Shown: piece by piece, positions 45,693 to 59,121 of the stretch
How positions within the stretch are numbered: the first letter of the stretch is position 1
Layout: every line of letters starts with the position of its first letter
From: Paramecium tetraurelia
Taxonomy: Eukaryota; Ciliophora; Oligohymenophorea; Peniculida; Parameciidae
Assembly (NCBI RefSeq): GCF_000165425.1
Contig: NW_001798970.1
Coordinates: 110,431-174,430, forward strand
DNA: 64,000 bases
Direction: 5' to 3'
Position numbers and translations under genes: made by a program
Notes under the pieces: model-generated
Told to the model about the DNA's origin: nothing
The model's database searches: none
Seen by the model: only the letters and a program-made list of their open reading frames with translations

Positions 45693-48600
45693 TCATTCTT
45701 TTATTTTCGATTTCAAATCTTATCGTTCTTCCATTTCTATTTATTTTTTTATTAAATTTTTCAAATCTGACATTTCGTTATAGATAATCTTATAATCTCC
45801 ACCCTCTCTTTTAAGCTAAACTCTTTTCTTCCACAATCTGAATTTCTTTTGAATGTAAATTATAGCAACCATATCCCCACTATTGAAACTAGTTGGTTTA
45901 AATTTGCTAGTCGCATCCTTCCTTTAAAGATCACCTAACTGAATCCTTAATTTTTACTAAACGGTCTTGTCCGTAGGTTCCAAACTAATAATATCAAATA
46001 ACATCATATACCTTGTAACCCCATATTTCAGTGTAACAGATATCTTAGTCAGAGATAAGATGACATCATGGAATTGATAACAAAGCATATTGGACTCCTT
46101 CGATTCGTATATAGGAATGTTTAAGACTTTGAGAAAGTTCTTCTTATTATTTACATCTAATAAATCATCTTAGGCCACTCCGAATATTATTGCGATTTCA
46201 GATGACAACTTCCAAAAATCCTTGTAATTGATTAGTCCTTTCCCTTCAGGATCATAATTCCGCCATAGTGACAACACATCATTCAATTAATACTTGCTTA
46301 CTGCAGATTCTTCACTTTTGACATGCTCCTCATATGCTCCAAGCACAGAGGCAATCAGCAAATTTAAAATCATCAATGAAAATATCAGATGGAATGAGAC
46401 GAAATATAAATAGGCATAAGGAGTGCCACATCCATTGAAGCCATACTTTTAGTAATCAGCATAGGTTGACATATAATTACAGGCAAAATTAGGTTATTAT
46501 TCGTGCAGAGTATCAACCATAATGAACCACCAACTTTCTGAACTAGCAACCTTAATAAGGGAGAACATGGCAGTTGAGAATTTGCGAAAATGTTGATCCC
46601 ATCCATTTAGATTTGACTGAGTTCTTATGAATGCAAACATATCTATTCCGAGTGTTGTGTAAATGAATAAAAATATGAACATAATAAAGAGCATCGACAA
46701 TGAATTGGGGATTACTGAGAAGATGGATGAAAATAGCTTCTCCAAATTGTTAAAACGCCTATCTATTAATATATTGCATACTTTATTATTCTGAAATTTC
46801 TTTACAATTAGAATGCTACTGATATAGCATTTGAAATTCTTCTAAAATGAAAATTATAATCCTCATGATTACGAATAAACAAATTTGCTATGGCCCACCA
46901 AATTCCAATACTATCCATGATGTTTGAGTTGTCCTTAAAGTATAAGCTCTTATCTTTAGCCAGGAATCTACAAACGATTTCAAAAGCAAAAATAAAAACA
47001 AACACACTATTTATAGAATCTAATATTTGGTTGTAGTCATCACCAACACTTTAATCAGATCGGTGAAAATACATTGATAAAACTATGGTATTACAAAATA
47101 TGATGATTAACCAAAATATTTTAAAATACTTTTATTTAACTAATTAAAATAGTATTTTCCTTATGTAATTTGATGGTTTTTTGGATTTCACCAATGGTTA
47201 CATATTATAAATTTGCATTTTTATTTAGAACCATTCCCTTTGAGTTTCATCAAGTAAATGGAAGTTTTAGGCCTTCGTCTTTGCTTCTTGATAAGCATTC
47301 ACAATGAGACCAATAAACATATTTAACAAGCAGAGATTGCCTAAGAAGAAGAATAACTGAAAATATAGAGCATATATTCTATTATAATTCTGTATTGGCT
47401 GGTGATCTACATCAACAGCATTCCAAGCCTATTATATTAATGGTATCCAATTTTCAGATGTGGCAGTACAGAACAGAGTCAAAATACTCTAAAAGATGGT
47501 ATCAAAGGTTAATATTTAATTTACCCATGATCCCCCATAATCAAAACAATCCTCTTTCTTTATAATGAAGTCCTTATGAATACTATCATAAGCATCGCAA
47601 TAATAGAAGGTCCCTTTCAACAATTTTAGAGCCAAAACTCCGTATATTGCTAATAATATTAAGCAGAAGATGGTTAATTGAATCATCTAAGTAAAAGCAT
47701 TTAATAAAGATGCTTAGGCATAGGCAATATTCTTTGAAAACACTGCTCCTATCTGAATAAATTATAAAATTCTTAGGGATGTTACAAATTTGCTTAGTGG
47801 ATGACTTATATCAAAAATCAAAGTTATCAAATCCACAATTGTTATCACAAATGAGAAGATGTTATATATTGACTATCTGAAGAAAGATTACTCATTCTTA
47901 TATAATCCAAAAGCAATGCAATTTAAAAGTATCACCAAAATGTAAAATACTGTTAAGAATATGTACCCAACCTACAATGTAAATGAAATGTCTGAATTAG
48001 GATCTTCTAGTGGACTTAATAAAGCAATCCTTATACAAGTTAGTAAAATTAAGGCAAAGTTAAATATTCTAAAATAGATATTTGTAACCAGGGAAGTCAC
48101 TAACATTCTAAAATCAGATTCTGGAGCAAAGATGAAAAGTGTTTTCTCTGAATTTTCTCTGCGCACTGATTTCCTGATGTTTTGATTCATTTTTCTAGAT
48201 GAGGATGGATCATTCACTTATCCTGGAGATTTGATATTCTCATGGTCAATAGATTCATCTTCTATCTCGTTAATTTCATCTTCTATATTATGATCTTTAA
48301 CATGATCATCTGAAGCATCTTTTTTTTCCTCGGGTTTTCTTAAGTAATCAATTATGCTCTCCTTATTAGCTATATTTATAAATAAATCATATATACATAG
48401 AATATTAGTGGGAGTCTACACTTTATAGTCAATTAAGTCACTATTAGGGTTGGCACCATCTTTTTGAGCTTTTAGTTCAAAGAATAGGGAAAGTTTTCCA
48501 TTTTTCTTAGCATCATTTGGTTAGGTTTAAACTTAAGCTTATGTTTTTAATTATTATTAATTGGCTGCATTGATATTTGATGTAATACTATGAATTTTGG

Positions 48601-50982
48601 CTCGTTATCTCTTTTTTAGGATGGAAACAAAAAATCCAACAGCATTCTTGTAGTATTATGTAAAATTAATGGGTTTAATTTCTTATTCTATTTTTTTAAG
48701 TTAAGTGCAAAATTCATTTAAAAATACTGCTAATAATAATCTGACAAACAGAATTTATCCTAATAAGATAAAGAAAATATGATAGAGGAGAGAAACCCAT
48801 ATTTTCTCTCCATATAATAACATAGTTATGTGCCATTCTTCGTTATAAAAGATATTAGTGGCTGCCATAAAAGAATTACCTAATCCTTCATAATTAATAG
48901 ATGCTGAAATGCCATTAATTGAATCGACTGGTTGATAGGATCCATTAGGTAATTGTTCAAATCTTACTTTGTATGCTAAAAACTCTTATCCAAATAGACA
49001 AGTAAATAATATGATTATTATGAAAAGCAATATCATATCCTTAATTTTAAAGAGAGTTTAGATTAAACATCTTGCTAGCACGCTAATAGAGTAGAAAACT
49101 CTTGCGATATAGAGTAATTTGATCTAATATTAATTAATAATTTACTAAACGAAGCATTTTGAATGCCTTTATTAAATTAATGTATCTATTTGTGTTAACA
49201 ATTATTGACTCGTCAAAAAAAAATAAAACAATAATCAGTATGATTTAAGTCATAATCACCAGTGAATCAAACACATCAATGATTTCTTTAAATTATTCAG
49301 CCAAACCATTTCCCCATAATGATATGATGAATTCGAATATAAAATAGATGATACATATAAAGTCTAGAATCATTAGACTTTAATAACTTAAAAATATTAT
49401 GAATAAACTTACCTTGTTTTACTTATTCCATGATGATCATAAACAATTACTATTGCACATATTATTATTACGGTGCAATTTATATATTTAAAGGTATTTG
49501 ACTTAGCTATTATAGTTGATATGTTTAAAAATTTCTAGAAATGTTCCGATAAGAAAGTCTGCTAATCCTCCTCATCTTAGTAATATAAAGATATCTAATA
49601 TTTCTTTTTAGAATTTCTTTTTTTTGACTTTTATTCATTTATTTAAGCCAATCTAGTCATTATCTATTGCTATTTCTTTTTCATTATTTCGTTTTCTATT
49701 ACTTCCTTCTCATTGTCAATACTTTTATTTTACTTTATTGTACTTAATACTAAAAATGATTCATAAAATGAAGCCAATAGCAAATTTGATAAAAGATATG
49801 CCCTAAAATAAATGATATTATATATACAATATAAAAATTAAAGATACGAAATAAAATGCAGTAATATAAGTGGTCATTGCCCTCCAAAACATAAATGTTG
49901 TCCCTGACCATCCTGTGACATTTAAGAATGTAAATACAACAAATAAAGAGTAAAAAAAATCATCAAAACGAATAAATCCAAATCCAAATTATTCAATCAC
50001 ATTTTCTGTCCTATTTCTAGGTAGATTATAATCTGCTAATGATCCACAATATGAATTTTCTGAGCATTCCCAAATGCCACATAAGAATTTTATATCGTCT
50101 ACTGCTTTCCAATCTTCATTAACTGGTTCAGGAGTCTCTCTACATCTTTATTCTGTAATCCCCATAAATAAATGCAGACCGATTATGCTATAGTATAGAA
50201 CTACGAAAAGTAAAGGTATTAAAATTGGACCCAATCTAGAAAAACTTCCAATGAATGCATCAAATTGTTTCTTTAAAATTTTGGAATCCTATATCAAACG
50301 CAATGTCCTAAATAATCGTATGACTCTCAAAATGTGAACCAATTGATTTTCACTTTTGATGTCTCCCAATATTGACCAAGTAGCAATGAAAGTAAGGAAG
50401 TTTACAACATTCCACCAAGATTTTAAATAAGCATTCTTTCCTAATACAAAACCCTTTATTATTATTGATCCAAGACATTCCAAGCCAAAAATAATATTGC
50501 AAAATATCTCTAAGGTTATTGATATTCTATTTCTATTGTCATCTTCTTGGTTAATTCTTGATTAATAATCATACAGGCAAACTGCTATTATATTCAAAAA
50601 TGTGATAATTCGGATAACTTAAAGGAACAATTTTTCGTTAAAGGATTTATATAAACTCAATCGGAAGGGGTTATCTGATTTGAAGAGAAACAGAGAGTTA
50701 TCTGCAAACTAGGTAATATTAATTTTAATTTACAGGCCATTAAGCATCGTTTTATAAAAGATCCTCCTCGAATGTTTCAGGATTAAGGTATTAAATAGGC
50801 TTTTTCATCTTAATCTCCAATAGATCTGGTTTTGCTATAATATTGTTCCAATTAAAGATCTCATTTTCACAACCCAAAAAAGAATTCAATCTTAAAATAG
50901 TTTGTTAATGGATAGCTTCGTCCTGTCTTGCCTTTGGAAATGTCAAACATTCTACTCCTATCGATTTTAGAGTTTTAGACAT
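45693..50982 (-). CDS. Four-domain voltage-gated cation (Ca2+-type) channel
   Basis: About 1700 residues with four S1-S6 domains. The N-terminus ends in SLFLFKSDNPFRLSLY, the classic start of domain I S1. Domain I S2-S4: SWWNVVNFLTFIATWSIL and HILRVIRLFRTLRLI. Pore loops in order: DI FTFLNVTGWSG, DII NIFYNEEWHIT, DIII FCTATSENWIPL, DIV KVASSESWWFIM. Domain III opens with FAPESDFRMLVTSLVTN. An IQ-like motif (VAIIYIQKKFRLWKKRVQ) lies in the C-tail. A 25-nt intron follows the first exon; others are not mapped. Start ATG 50980-50982, stop 45693-45695. Such channels carry the Paramecium action potential in cilia; which current this one carries is not known from sequence. Confidence 0.88.
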
Positions 50983-52147
50983 TATTTAATATAATATATA
51001 ATATCTTCAATCAGTTATCAAAAGCTATTGTTTTTGGAATCCATGGCAAGGGCAGATAATTTTAGTGTTATTTTCATCTATATCATAATTTAATAATGAT
51101 TAGTCATTGATTTAGTTAATTTAAGTGATGTTTCAATATCTAAAACATTTTAAGTTAAATGTCACTCTTTCTTTATAAATATTTGATTTACTATTTGCAA
51201 CCCACAAAATTGAATCACATTAGACTTGAGTTTCCATTGTAGTAACATGTTTTCAATTCTTAACACATTTTTGGGGTAAGCGTTATGAAAAAAATTTAAT
51301 TAATATTTTTTAAGTCTTAATTCATATTAAATGATTATTTTTATTATATATTAATTTTTATATAGCTTTATTGATTATGAATTAATGAACCACACTGTTA
51401 AAATTCTTATAACTAACATCAATTTAGACAATTCCAGGTGACATCAAATGTTAGCACTTCATATTTATAAATTCCAGAAAAAATTATAGAATATATCTTA
51501 ATTTCTATTATCTTTATAGTTACTTATAAATTCATAGGGGTATATCACTATGAAACTATTAACTAAAATACTGCTTTATGAAAAATTAAAATAAACATGA
51601 AAATTCATCATCAAAGGTGTTAATTATCAATAACACAAGGGCTTTGAAATTAAATATCACCATACCAATAATTATTAATTTGAAATTATCACATTTTATT
51701 GAGTTTTGAATATTTAATCCTAGTGAGTTTGATTATCTTACAAATTCACTTTTAGTTATAATTGAAAAAAAGATGAGTAAAATATTTAAATTTATCAATT
51801 TAAATCATAAAAAAATCAATGTCATCATTGCTATTAATCTGATAGTAATTATAATTTATATTTTAATGAACACAAACTTCGCTTAAATTGAAACCTAATT
51901 GAATATTTAAATTTTAGAGTATTATTACAGTGAAGAAGTGATGATGTCTAAATTAAGAAGTATAAATTTATTAGATCAATTTTTGATGTTGTTGCACTGA
52001 TTCATGCAAATTGAATTCAAAGTCCTTTATCATCGTAAAATCTACTTAGATTAATTTGTATGGTGATATCTATGCTAAATTTAGGCGTATTAAAATATTT
52101 ATTTGTATATTTTTCTTATATAATATTTTTACTTTTAATAAAAGACT
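50983..52147. other. Long AT-rich region, possible small membrane ORF
   Basis: More than 1.1 kb upstream of the channel gene. A plus frame from ATG 51775 is open for about 75 codons with one hydrophobic segment but stops at TGA and has no family. I treat the region as mostly regulatory or non-coding. Confidence 0.35.
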
Positions 52148-52977
52148 ATGGAAACAAGAGCAAAATCAAAAAACTGCTTTGTTATCAAAACTCAATTTAC
52201 TTAATAAATATTGTCGACCCCCTCTCCAAAATAACGTTGCCAAAGATATTTTACAAAAGTACCCACAAACAGGGAGCACAAGCAAAGTGTCATAAAATTA
52301 CTCTCGCTTAATGAAATAAAATCAAACCTAGAAATGTAATTTAGGAATGTTACTTATTTTCTAGTCACAAAAGAAGTCGAAGTTCTGAATCTACATATGA
52401 AGGAAGTTTAAATAAAAGATGTTAATTTATATTTTTAACTTTTACTCATCAAAAAACAAAATACTAAAGACATAGATTTTGTATTAAAATGTGGAGAAAA
52501 TTGATCCTTTGCGTTTAGGCCATCCTTTTTATGTTTAAAGTTGCATTAGTTGAATATAAGATAAGAAGTAGTTCACCACCAAAAATGTCAATTTGTCACT
52601 AGTTGATAAATCACCATCCCTACCCAGAAAGTCCTTCTAACAGAAAAAGAAAGAAGAGTTCAAGTGTAGAAACCAAAAATAGAAATTGTGGATTTGGTGA
52701 AAAGATTCAAACTTTGATTCTTCTTTAAAAATCGAAGTCTGATGCTCAAAGAAATAGTACTTATCTAAGACAGATCAAAAACCAAGATATAAGATTAACT
52801 CGCTTGATCAGTTAAAAAGCAGCAAGCACTCACTCTCTGCACATCAATTCTCTACACACAACAATCGACAATTCCAAGTAGTTACCCGCTATAAATAAGG
52901 TGGAGTATTTTGAAAGGCCCCTCCTAATTTCTTCCTCATAAAAAAAATTTTCTCTAAAAATAAAGAAAATACATTGA
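52148..52977 (+). CDS. Basic protein of 253 residues, unknown
   Basis: ATG 52148 starts METRAKSKNC. Three introns give one 254-codon frame ending at TGA 52975-52977: 28 nt near 52491-52518, 21 nt near 52541-52561 and a 19-nt one at 52664-52682. Each one joins polar, Lys/Ser/Gln-rich sequence to sequence of the same character (KSPSLPRKSFQQKKKEEF, KSKSDAQRNSTYLRQIKN), and the total is an exact multiple of three. No domains recognised. Upstream exons are possible because a long open region precedes the ATG. Convergent with RPL13A, 47 bp apart. Confidence 0.62.
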
Positions 52978-53024
52978 AAAAACATTACTCAATATTTAAT
53001 TGTACATTATGTTATTATAATATT

Positions 53025-53670
53025 TCAATAGCCCAACTTCTCTAATTCTGCATTGATGCTAGTAAGTTCTTTAGCTCCAATAGCCTTTCTTCTGAGATTT
53101 TCTCTTTGAATTTTTCTCTTGTAATATGTGGCACCTCTATTAAATTAAATTGTTATTTATACCTTTATTTTCTCTTCTCCTCAAGTCTGTTAACAACTGC
53201 TTATGAATTCCATCCGACTGAAGCGCATAAATCACCCAAAGAGCAGTGGGGTCTATGGTTTTTGAGTCTGATCAATTTAATGGCATCTGGAACGACTTAT
53301 CTCTTTCTTGTGTCATAAGGAGGAGGGACACCTTCAAAGACCTTTAATCTTTCAAGGGCAGCTGCTCCTCTCTTTGACTTGTATTGAAGCATTCCTCTAA
53401 CAACCTTCCAAAAGCATCTTGATGGTGTTCTATAGTGCTTATATCCTCTTCTTGGATTGAAAGCCATTCTCTTATTCAAATATTCTTCGAAGATGACTCT
53501 GTTTCTAAAGAGAGATCCTTCAATTAGTAAAATCGCTTACCAGATTGTTAAATCAACTCAGTTCTAACAACAACAATTCTTTATCCTCTTTACAATTCCT
53601 TGGCAATATATGAAGCCAATCTACCAAGTAAATGGCCTTTTCCATCAATCACTATTTCCTTCTCAAACAT
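53025..53670 (-). CDS. RPL13A: 60S ribosomal protein L13a (uL13)
   Basis: Large-subunit ribosomal protein. N-terminus [20 protein letters not shown], then [40 protein letters not shown] and a C-terminal [16 protein letters not shown], all standard uL13 blocks. Introns at 53519-53541 (23 nt) and 53137-53162 (26 nt) remove frame breaks. Start ATG 53668-53670; stop 53025-53027. About 198 residues, as in the family. Confidence 0.95.
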
Positions 53671-53767
53671 TTAATTTTAAATAAATTTTCAAAATGATTT
53701 TTATATGATAAAATACTTAACATTCATGAAGACAATTCTTAATCAGATATACTTTTAATTCTATTTC

Positions 53768-55277
53768 TCATAATTAATTAATATATTAAAGCAGATTCAC
53801 ATCTCCATACAACATTCTAAATTACTTTTTCTAATCATCACTCAATTAAATAAGTTTAGTAAATTATTCCTCCATATTTTAGTAATTTATCACACTAATC
53901 ACACTTATTTTTGGTCCAAATTTTCCACTAAATGCCCTCCCAAGTTTTGATCGAGTGCTTGCAAAGATAACCGGAATATTTTTATTGAAGCATTCTTTTA
54001 AAACCTTCAATATTTGATGATCTGGCCCATCTGAAATTATACTCATTTTTATTTACTTTTAATAGGACACTCTTAAATGCCAATGGGTATAATTATTAAT
54101 TTTGCTGATTTTTCAGGTAACGTATATTAAATACTTCTTAAACACTCTTTTATTCCTGCCACAATTCTCTTTTTATTCTTTTTTGGTTCAATTACTTTCT
54201 TTTTTGCTTACATATAGCTGAGTTCATTAATAAATTGCAAAGCCATATCATCTAATTCTTTACAAGGAATTTGAGTAATCCAAGGTCTAATTTTCATATT
54301 ATTATATTTTTCTTTTGAATAAGGATTGATGTTGGATAACTAATTTAGAATAGTTATCAACTATTAATCATCATCTTTGATTTGATCTTCATCAACTGTC
54401 TCATAATCAGGATCATTAAGATTATCCCACAGTTATTTGGCTTTTTGGATCTTTGATAACTTTTTCTTTTTTATCTCTTACTAAACAATTTAGACATTAT
54501 TATTTTCATCTAAGACATAACCAAATTATTTTTTTTTTTCTCTTCTCACATATTATTTGTATTAAATTCTTAGTTCCCTAATTAATTAATTGATTTTCTT
54601 CATTCCCAATAAATTGTTCCTTTTCTACTTTTTTTCCATTAATGTTGAAAACTTCTCCATTCTTTTTCTTTGCTCTAACATTCTTTATCCCTTAATGCGC
54701 TCATCATATTCTGCTTTCTTAATTTCATATTCTTTCACTTGTTTATGAAATTCTTCATACTCTTTTTGAGTGTATGTCCAATAGCCAAGTTTTGGATCTA
54801 TTTGTAATGTATATTAAATATACCTAAAACCAATTACTTAGGTTCCTCCGGAACTTCTATATTTTCTTATTTTACATCTTTCTTTTAAACCTTCTATTCT
54901 GTTTTCTATTATTCAACCTTATTACCCGTTGGCAATTTCTCCATCTTTTAACCTTATTTTGGTTGTTATTCTAGATATTGCTTTTATTAATTATCCTTAT
55001 TGCTTTTAATTAACATTTTTTTATTTTCATTTTATTCCTTCTTTTTTGGCTATTCATTTGATTACTTAGATTACTTATGAGTAATCTACTTATAATTCTG
55101 CGAATCAGGACGATAATTATAGTTATCAAATTTAAATTGATGTCCTCCGTAATTGTCATAGGGATAATCGCATTAGAAATCTGTATTTTGAGATGGCTAG
55201 TTAGTATTCATTTATGACTCAATTATTTCACAAGAAAATGCATTTGCATTCAAGTTTAGTTTTTTTCTTTGCTGCAT
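53768..55277 (-). CDS. SECISBP2: SECIS-binding protein 2 homologue
   Basis: Binds the SECIS hairpin in selenoprotein mRNAs so that UGA is read as selenocysteine. The C-terminal RNA-binding part aligns by eye with SBP2: WITQIPCKELDDMALQFINE (family YC.QVLCKEVDACVTDLLKE), KKRIVAGIKECLRSIQ, then the L7Ae fold IPVIFASTRSKLGRAF and PKISVISVINYQNMEEQF. Introns: 26 nt near 54813-54838 and 26 nt near 54027-54052. The N-terminal half is Gln/Lys/Asn-rich and probably disordered. It begins with KLNLNANAFSC, resembling a PAM2 poly(A)-binding-protein motif. Start ATG 55275-55277. Only 20 bp lie between its start and that of the divergent neighbour. Confidence 0.82.
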
Positions 55278-55297
55278 AAATTATTTATTAATAAATA

Positions 55298-56029
55298 ATG
55301 AAGGGACCTAAATATGTAGAGTAAGACATAATAAAGAGGGTTTGTTAAGCTGAGTAATTCTAATAACATAAATTTAAATTGATAAACACTAGGTCTGATC
55401 CATATTTATCAAGAAGAGTATCACTTATTATTCATGTTTTAGCATGTTTTATAAGACAATGATAAATACTAATAAATACGAGCAAATAAATTCTATACCA
55501 AATTGCAAGTGGATTTATAAAAGGAGCAACGATTATTCAAGGAAAATGCCAAAATCCTTAATCGAATCGTAGATATAGGAAATTAAAAAACTTACTCATC
55601 TCTCCCCAAAAGATCACTGACCAGATAAAGTTCTGCCAATTCAATTAAGTCTCTTAATTTATCTTACAGAAAGAAAGAGGCATTGAAAATAGTTGGGGAA
55701 AATGAAAAATTGATGCAGCGGTTATAGAGAACCCCTTCCACATTTAGAAATAAAGAAACTTTTCTTAAGGATTACAAAAAGTAAATTATACATTTAATTA
55801 ATAAAGGACAGTCGAACTCAAGAATAGAATCTCAAAATATTCATAGCAAAATCAACAAAAGATGGGTAAAATAGTTCAGAGATTAACCAAAACTACAACC
55901 AATCCTAAGTTTAACAAATCCAATTAAAGCAAAACCAGTGCTCCATCCTATAAGAATTCTGCCCTGTCCTAATTACGTATTGAACCTGACAGGTAGTAAT
56001 AAAAGCTATAGTTCCCCAGAATAAAATGA
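55298..56029 (+). CDS. Basic coiled-coil-like protein of 226 residues, unknown
   Basis: ATG 55298. Two introns (25 nt near 55414-55438 and 26 nt near 55780-55805) give 227 codons to TGA 56027-56029, an exact multiple of three. Content: a helical N-terminus, SSLPKRSLTRQSSANSIKSL Ser/Arg-rich middle, and a Thr/Lys/Ser-rich tail (KTTTNPKFNKSNQSKTSAPS). Suited to microtubule or RNA binding by charge, but no family is recognised. Divergent from SBP2, convergent with the adaptin gene (36 bp between stops). Confidence 0.68.
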
Positions 56030-56065
56030 TCAATAAAATTTATATAATTTTTTTTTAAATCCTTA

Positions 56066-59000
56066 TCAACAGAATTATCTCTTAATAATAGCTAAAATGT
56101 ATTCGGCATCCTTGGGGTCAGTACCATTAATTTTCAAATCCAATGAGCCATTAGAATTGTAACAACCATAAATTAGAACACAACTCTTGTTTTCTGCATT
56201 GGCACCTGCACAAATAATTTCCTATTCAATTACTTCAATGACCTAAAAGAATAATTAGGACTAGAAATACATTAATATTAATAGTTTAGATCATCCTTTT
56301 GAAATCCTATTCAGATTTGATCCTGCTTTACAAAGTAACTTCTTTAACATTTTGATATCTCTCCCATAGTTGTTCATATTGATCTACATTAATATTTGCT
56401 GGAATATATGATCTAGTTTATTGTTATGGAATAGGTTATGTCTAAATAGGAGAAGGTTAAGCCCATTATTATTAGGGTTGTTATTATTGAGGAACTATTG
56501 GCTTTTGAGTGATGATTTATGGTTATTACACATATACTTAAGGAACGCCGGTGATTGGTTATTTAGATGGCAATGGGTCATCAATGTCTAATAAATTCTA
56601 AACTTATGCTGGTGGTTTTTATTGAGGTGCTTGTGTTGGATTGGGATTTGCATTCATAGGTTTCTGTGTAGCCACAGCTGAAATTCCTTTTTTCTAAGTT
56701 TATCTAATATATTAATAAGTATAATTACTAAGGTTGTTGTTATGTTTAGGAAATGGGTGCAAACAGTTGATTTGCTAATTTCTGCTTTTCCTTCAGATTT
56801 GGATCTTCTTTTGGAGGTAGAGGTCTGACAGGTGGAATATATGTATTTTAAGTTTAATTAGTATTTACTCCCATTTATCCACTACCCATAGCTTGCATAG
56901 TTGTTTTAGATGTTGTTTAACCAGTTCCACTACTTCCGATTCCTGTTGTTGATCCTATCGCCATTGGAGTTGTAATCACAGGTTTGGGAGCAGGTGGTTA
57001 CTTTTAGTTGTAACCTGTATCATCCCAAGGTCCTGCTATAGTTGGAGCTGATGGATTCTAATTTGTTGTTTTATTTTCTTCAGCTCCAGCACCAAAAGTA
57101 CTAGTTTTGGTACCTCCATATTTATTATCATTATAAGGCCCAAAGTTAAGAGAAGATACTTCTGCTGCTGAACCTAAAGCAGCTGCTTTAACTTGTAATG
57201 ATGGATTATATGGTTAAGCTCCTCGCTATCTTTCTTATTAGACATACGCATCTAAGAATGACATTTTGGGATCCACAGTGGTATCTTTGGAACCTTTTAG
57301 TGCTGCATTAAATTTAGCAAGAGTATAAAAGTCGATGGCTCTTTATTAGCAATCTAAGTTTTTTGATTGCATATATTTTTAAAAGATGGCTCTGGTTTAA
57401 TCAAACATTTAAAATGCTCTTGCAGATTGTAATTTAGCCAAACATGTTAATATCCAAGATATGGTTGTTTCTGATTCTAATTGTGAATCTAATTTCAAGA
57501 TTACTAATTGAGTTAATTCATTCAATTTATTTGGATCTTAATCATAGATTTATGATCCAATTTCACCAATAACCCAACAAACAATTTTCAAAATATTATC
57601 TTACAAATCATTTTTTAATAGATCAGAATAGATTTCAGTAATGAACATACCAAATTCAGTTCCAATATCATTAAAATTATCTATCAATAATTTAAAGAAA
57701 TTGTTTCTGACATCATTATCAATGAATTCAGATCCGAATTCAAATAATGTGTTAGCTGTCTTAATGAACCATTCCTGAGTAGGTGCATGTTTTTCATTTA
57801 GTAAAGATACTTTGACAAACAAATCCTTTTTGAAATTAGTATCTGAACTTGTTTTGAGAAAATGAATCAATTTTTGAATAATGACTTCACAATTTTATTC
57901 ATTTGTCATTTTAAATAGTAATTCTAAAGTCTCCTTCTTTAAAGTATCATCATTAGATTCTAAGCAATCAACAATTGTCATTTGATGTTCTAATACATAC
58001 TTCTATGAAATAGAAACAATCTAAGTTAAGGCATTAATTCCTAAATATTTAAGATTATTGTTGTCAGATTTCAAAAATCTAGATACAGAATTAGCTGCTT
58101 ATTCAAGAAGACCTTGTTGAGGGTAAATTCCACTGATGCATTTAACACATTGGTAAGTCACAGCATAACCTATATTGATAGTTGTGTCATCAGCTCTTCT
58201 TAAAGTTGATCCCAATACTTCATAAATCTATTCGCTGACTTTCAAATCATTGGCTCCCAAAATAGTAAGGATTTGAAGCAACTTTATTTATAACCAAGGA
58301 GCAGGAAATCTATGATAATCATAATCCTAGAATTATTATATAGTGGAATTTTACCTTATGTAGTTTATGCTCTATAATTTATTTGAGCATTGAAACAAAA
58401 GTACCTGTCAATGGTTTGTACTTATTAACAGAGCCTCTCTTTAATTCTTCATCATTGAGATTGAAGGCTGCTCCCATAACACTTGGCTCTTTGTCTTGGA
58501 TTCCCCTTCTGATTCTATCATCATAATCTTATTCTGTGATGCAATCCTAGTTCAACTATCTAATAATCTACATCACCATCAATGCCTATGATCATATTAT
58601 TGGTATACTTTCTTCCTCACAATGTCAGTGTTATGAGTCAATAATTTTAATACAGGTTCTGTCAATGCATTCACAAAAGTCTTGCTTATTAATTTTCCAA
58701 CTGCAGTAAGAGCATTGACTACAACATGAACATTGGTCGATGCCAAATCTTTTTGGAGTGTGGCCACCAACAATATAAGTAGCTCACTATCATTATCCAA
58801 AAATAAGGAACAACACAAATAGCCCAATCTCTTAAGTGCCCAAATTCTTGGACTGCGTGAGATGAATTGCATTGATGTGTACAAAAGATGCATCATGACT
58901 TTATACTTCACTTTTACATGATACCCCAACATTTCTATGTAGATTGCCCTAATAAGCATTTCCTTCACTTTTTTTGGTGGCATGTTCTTCTCATTTAGTT

Positions 59001-59121
59001 TCGTCTTTAATTATTGAACTTCTTTAATGATGATCTTGTCTTCTTCCTATTTGCTACGAGTCTCTCCTATTGACTTGACCAGATCATGTAATTCTTTGCT
59101 TAAATGTGATCCCGATGACAT
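56066..59121 (-). CDS. AP4E1: AP-4 complex epsilon adaptin
   Basis: Large subunit of the AP-4 coat that sorts cargo at the trans-Golgi. The N-terminal trunk matches epsilon rather than gamma adaptin: [63 protein letters not shown] and IVRKKVYQ (AP4E1: VYVEMLGHD, VNTIQKDLKSDNYLVVCAAL). HEAT-like repeats continue to about residue 620. A Pro/Gln/Gly/Ser-rich hinge lies at about 56400-57250. The end ([20 protein letters not shown]) could be the C-terminal platform. At least two introns of about 25 nt. Start ATG 59119-59121; stop 56066-56068. Confidence 0.82.

Noticed and set aside
52056-52311. Two overlapping plus-strand ORFs of about 80 residues
   Set aside because: A third frame, read with the ciliate code and short introns, gives a longer and more polar protein from ATG 52148; the two are hydrophobic alternatives over the same bases.
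43341-52700. Idea that TGA encodes Trp in several ORFs of gene-poor stretches
   Set aside because: Well supported genes here (L31, PP2A-A, PRP19, S2) end at TGA exactly where their families end. In one case (about 52.5-52.9 kb) short introns removed the apparent internal TGA, showing that such readings are easy to get by chance.
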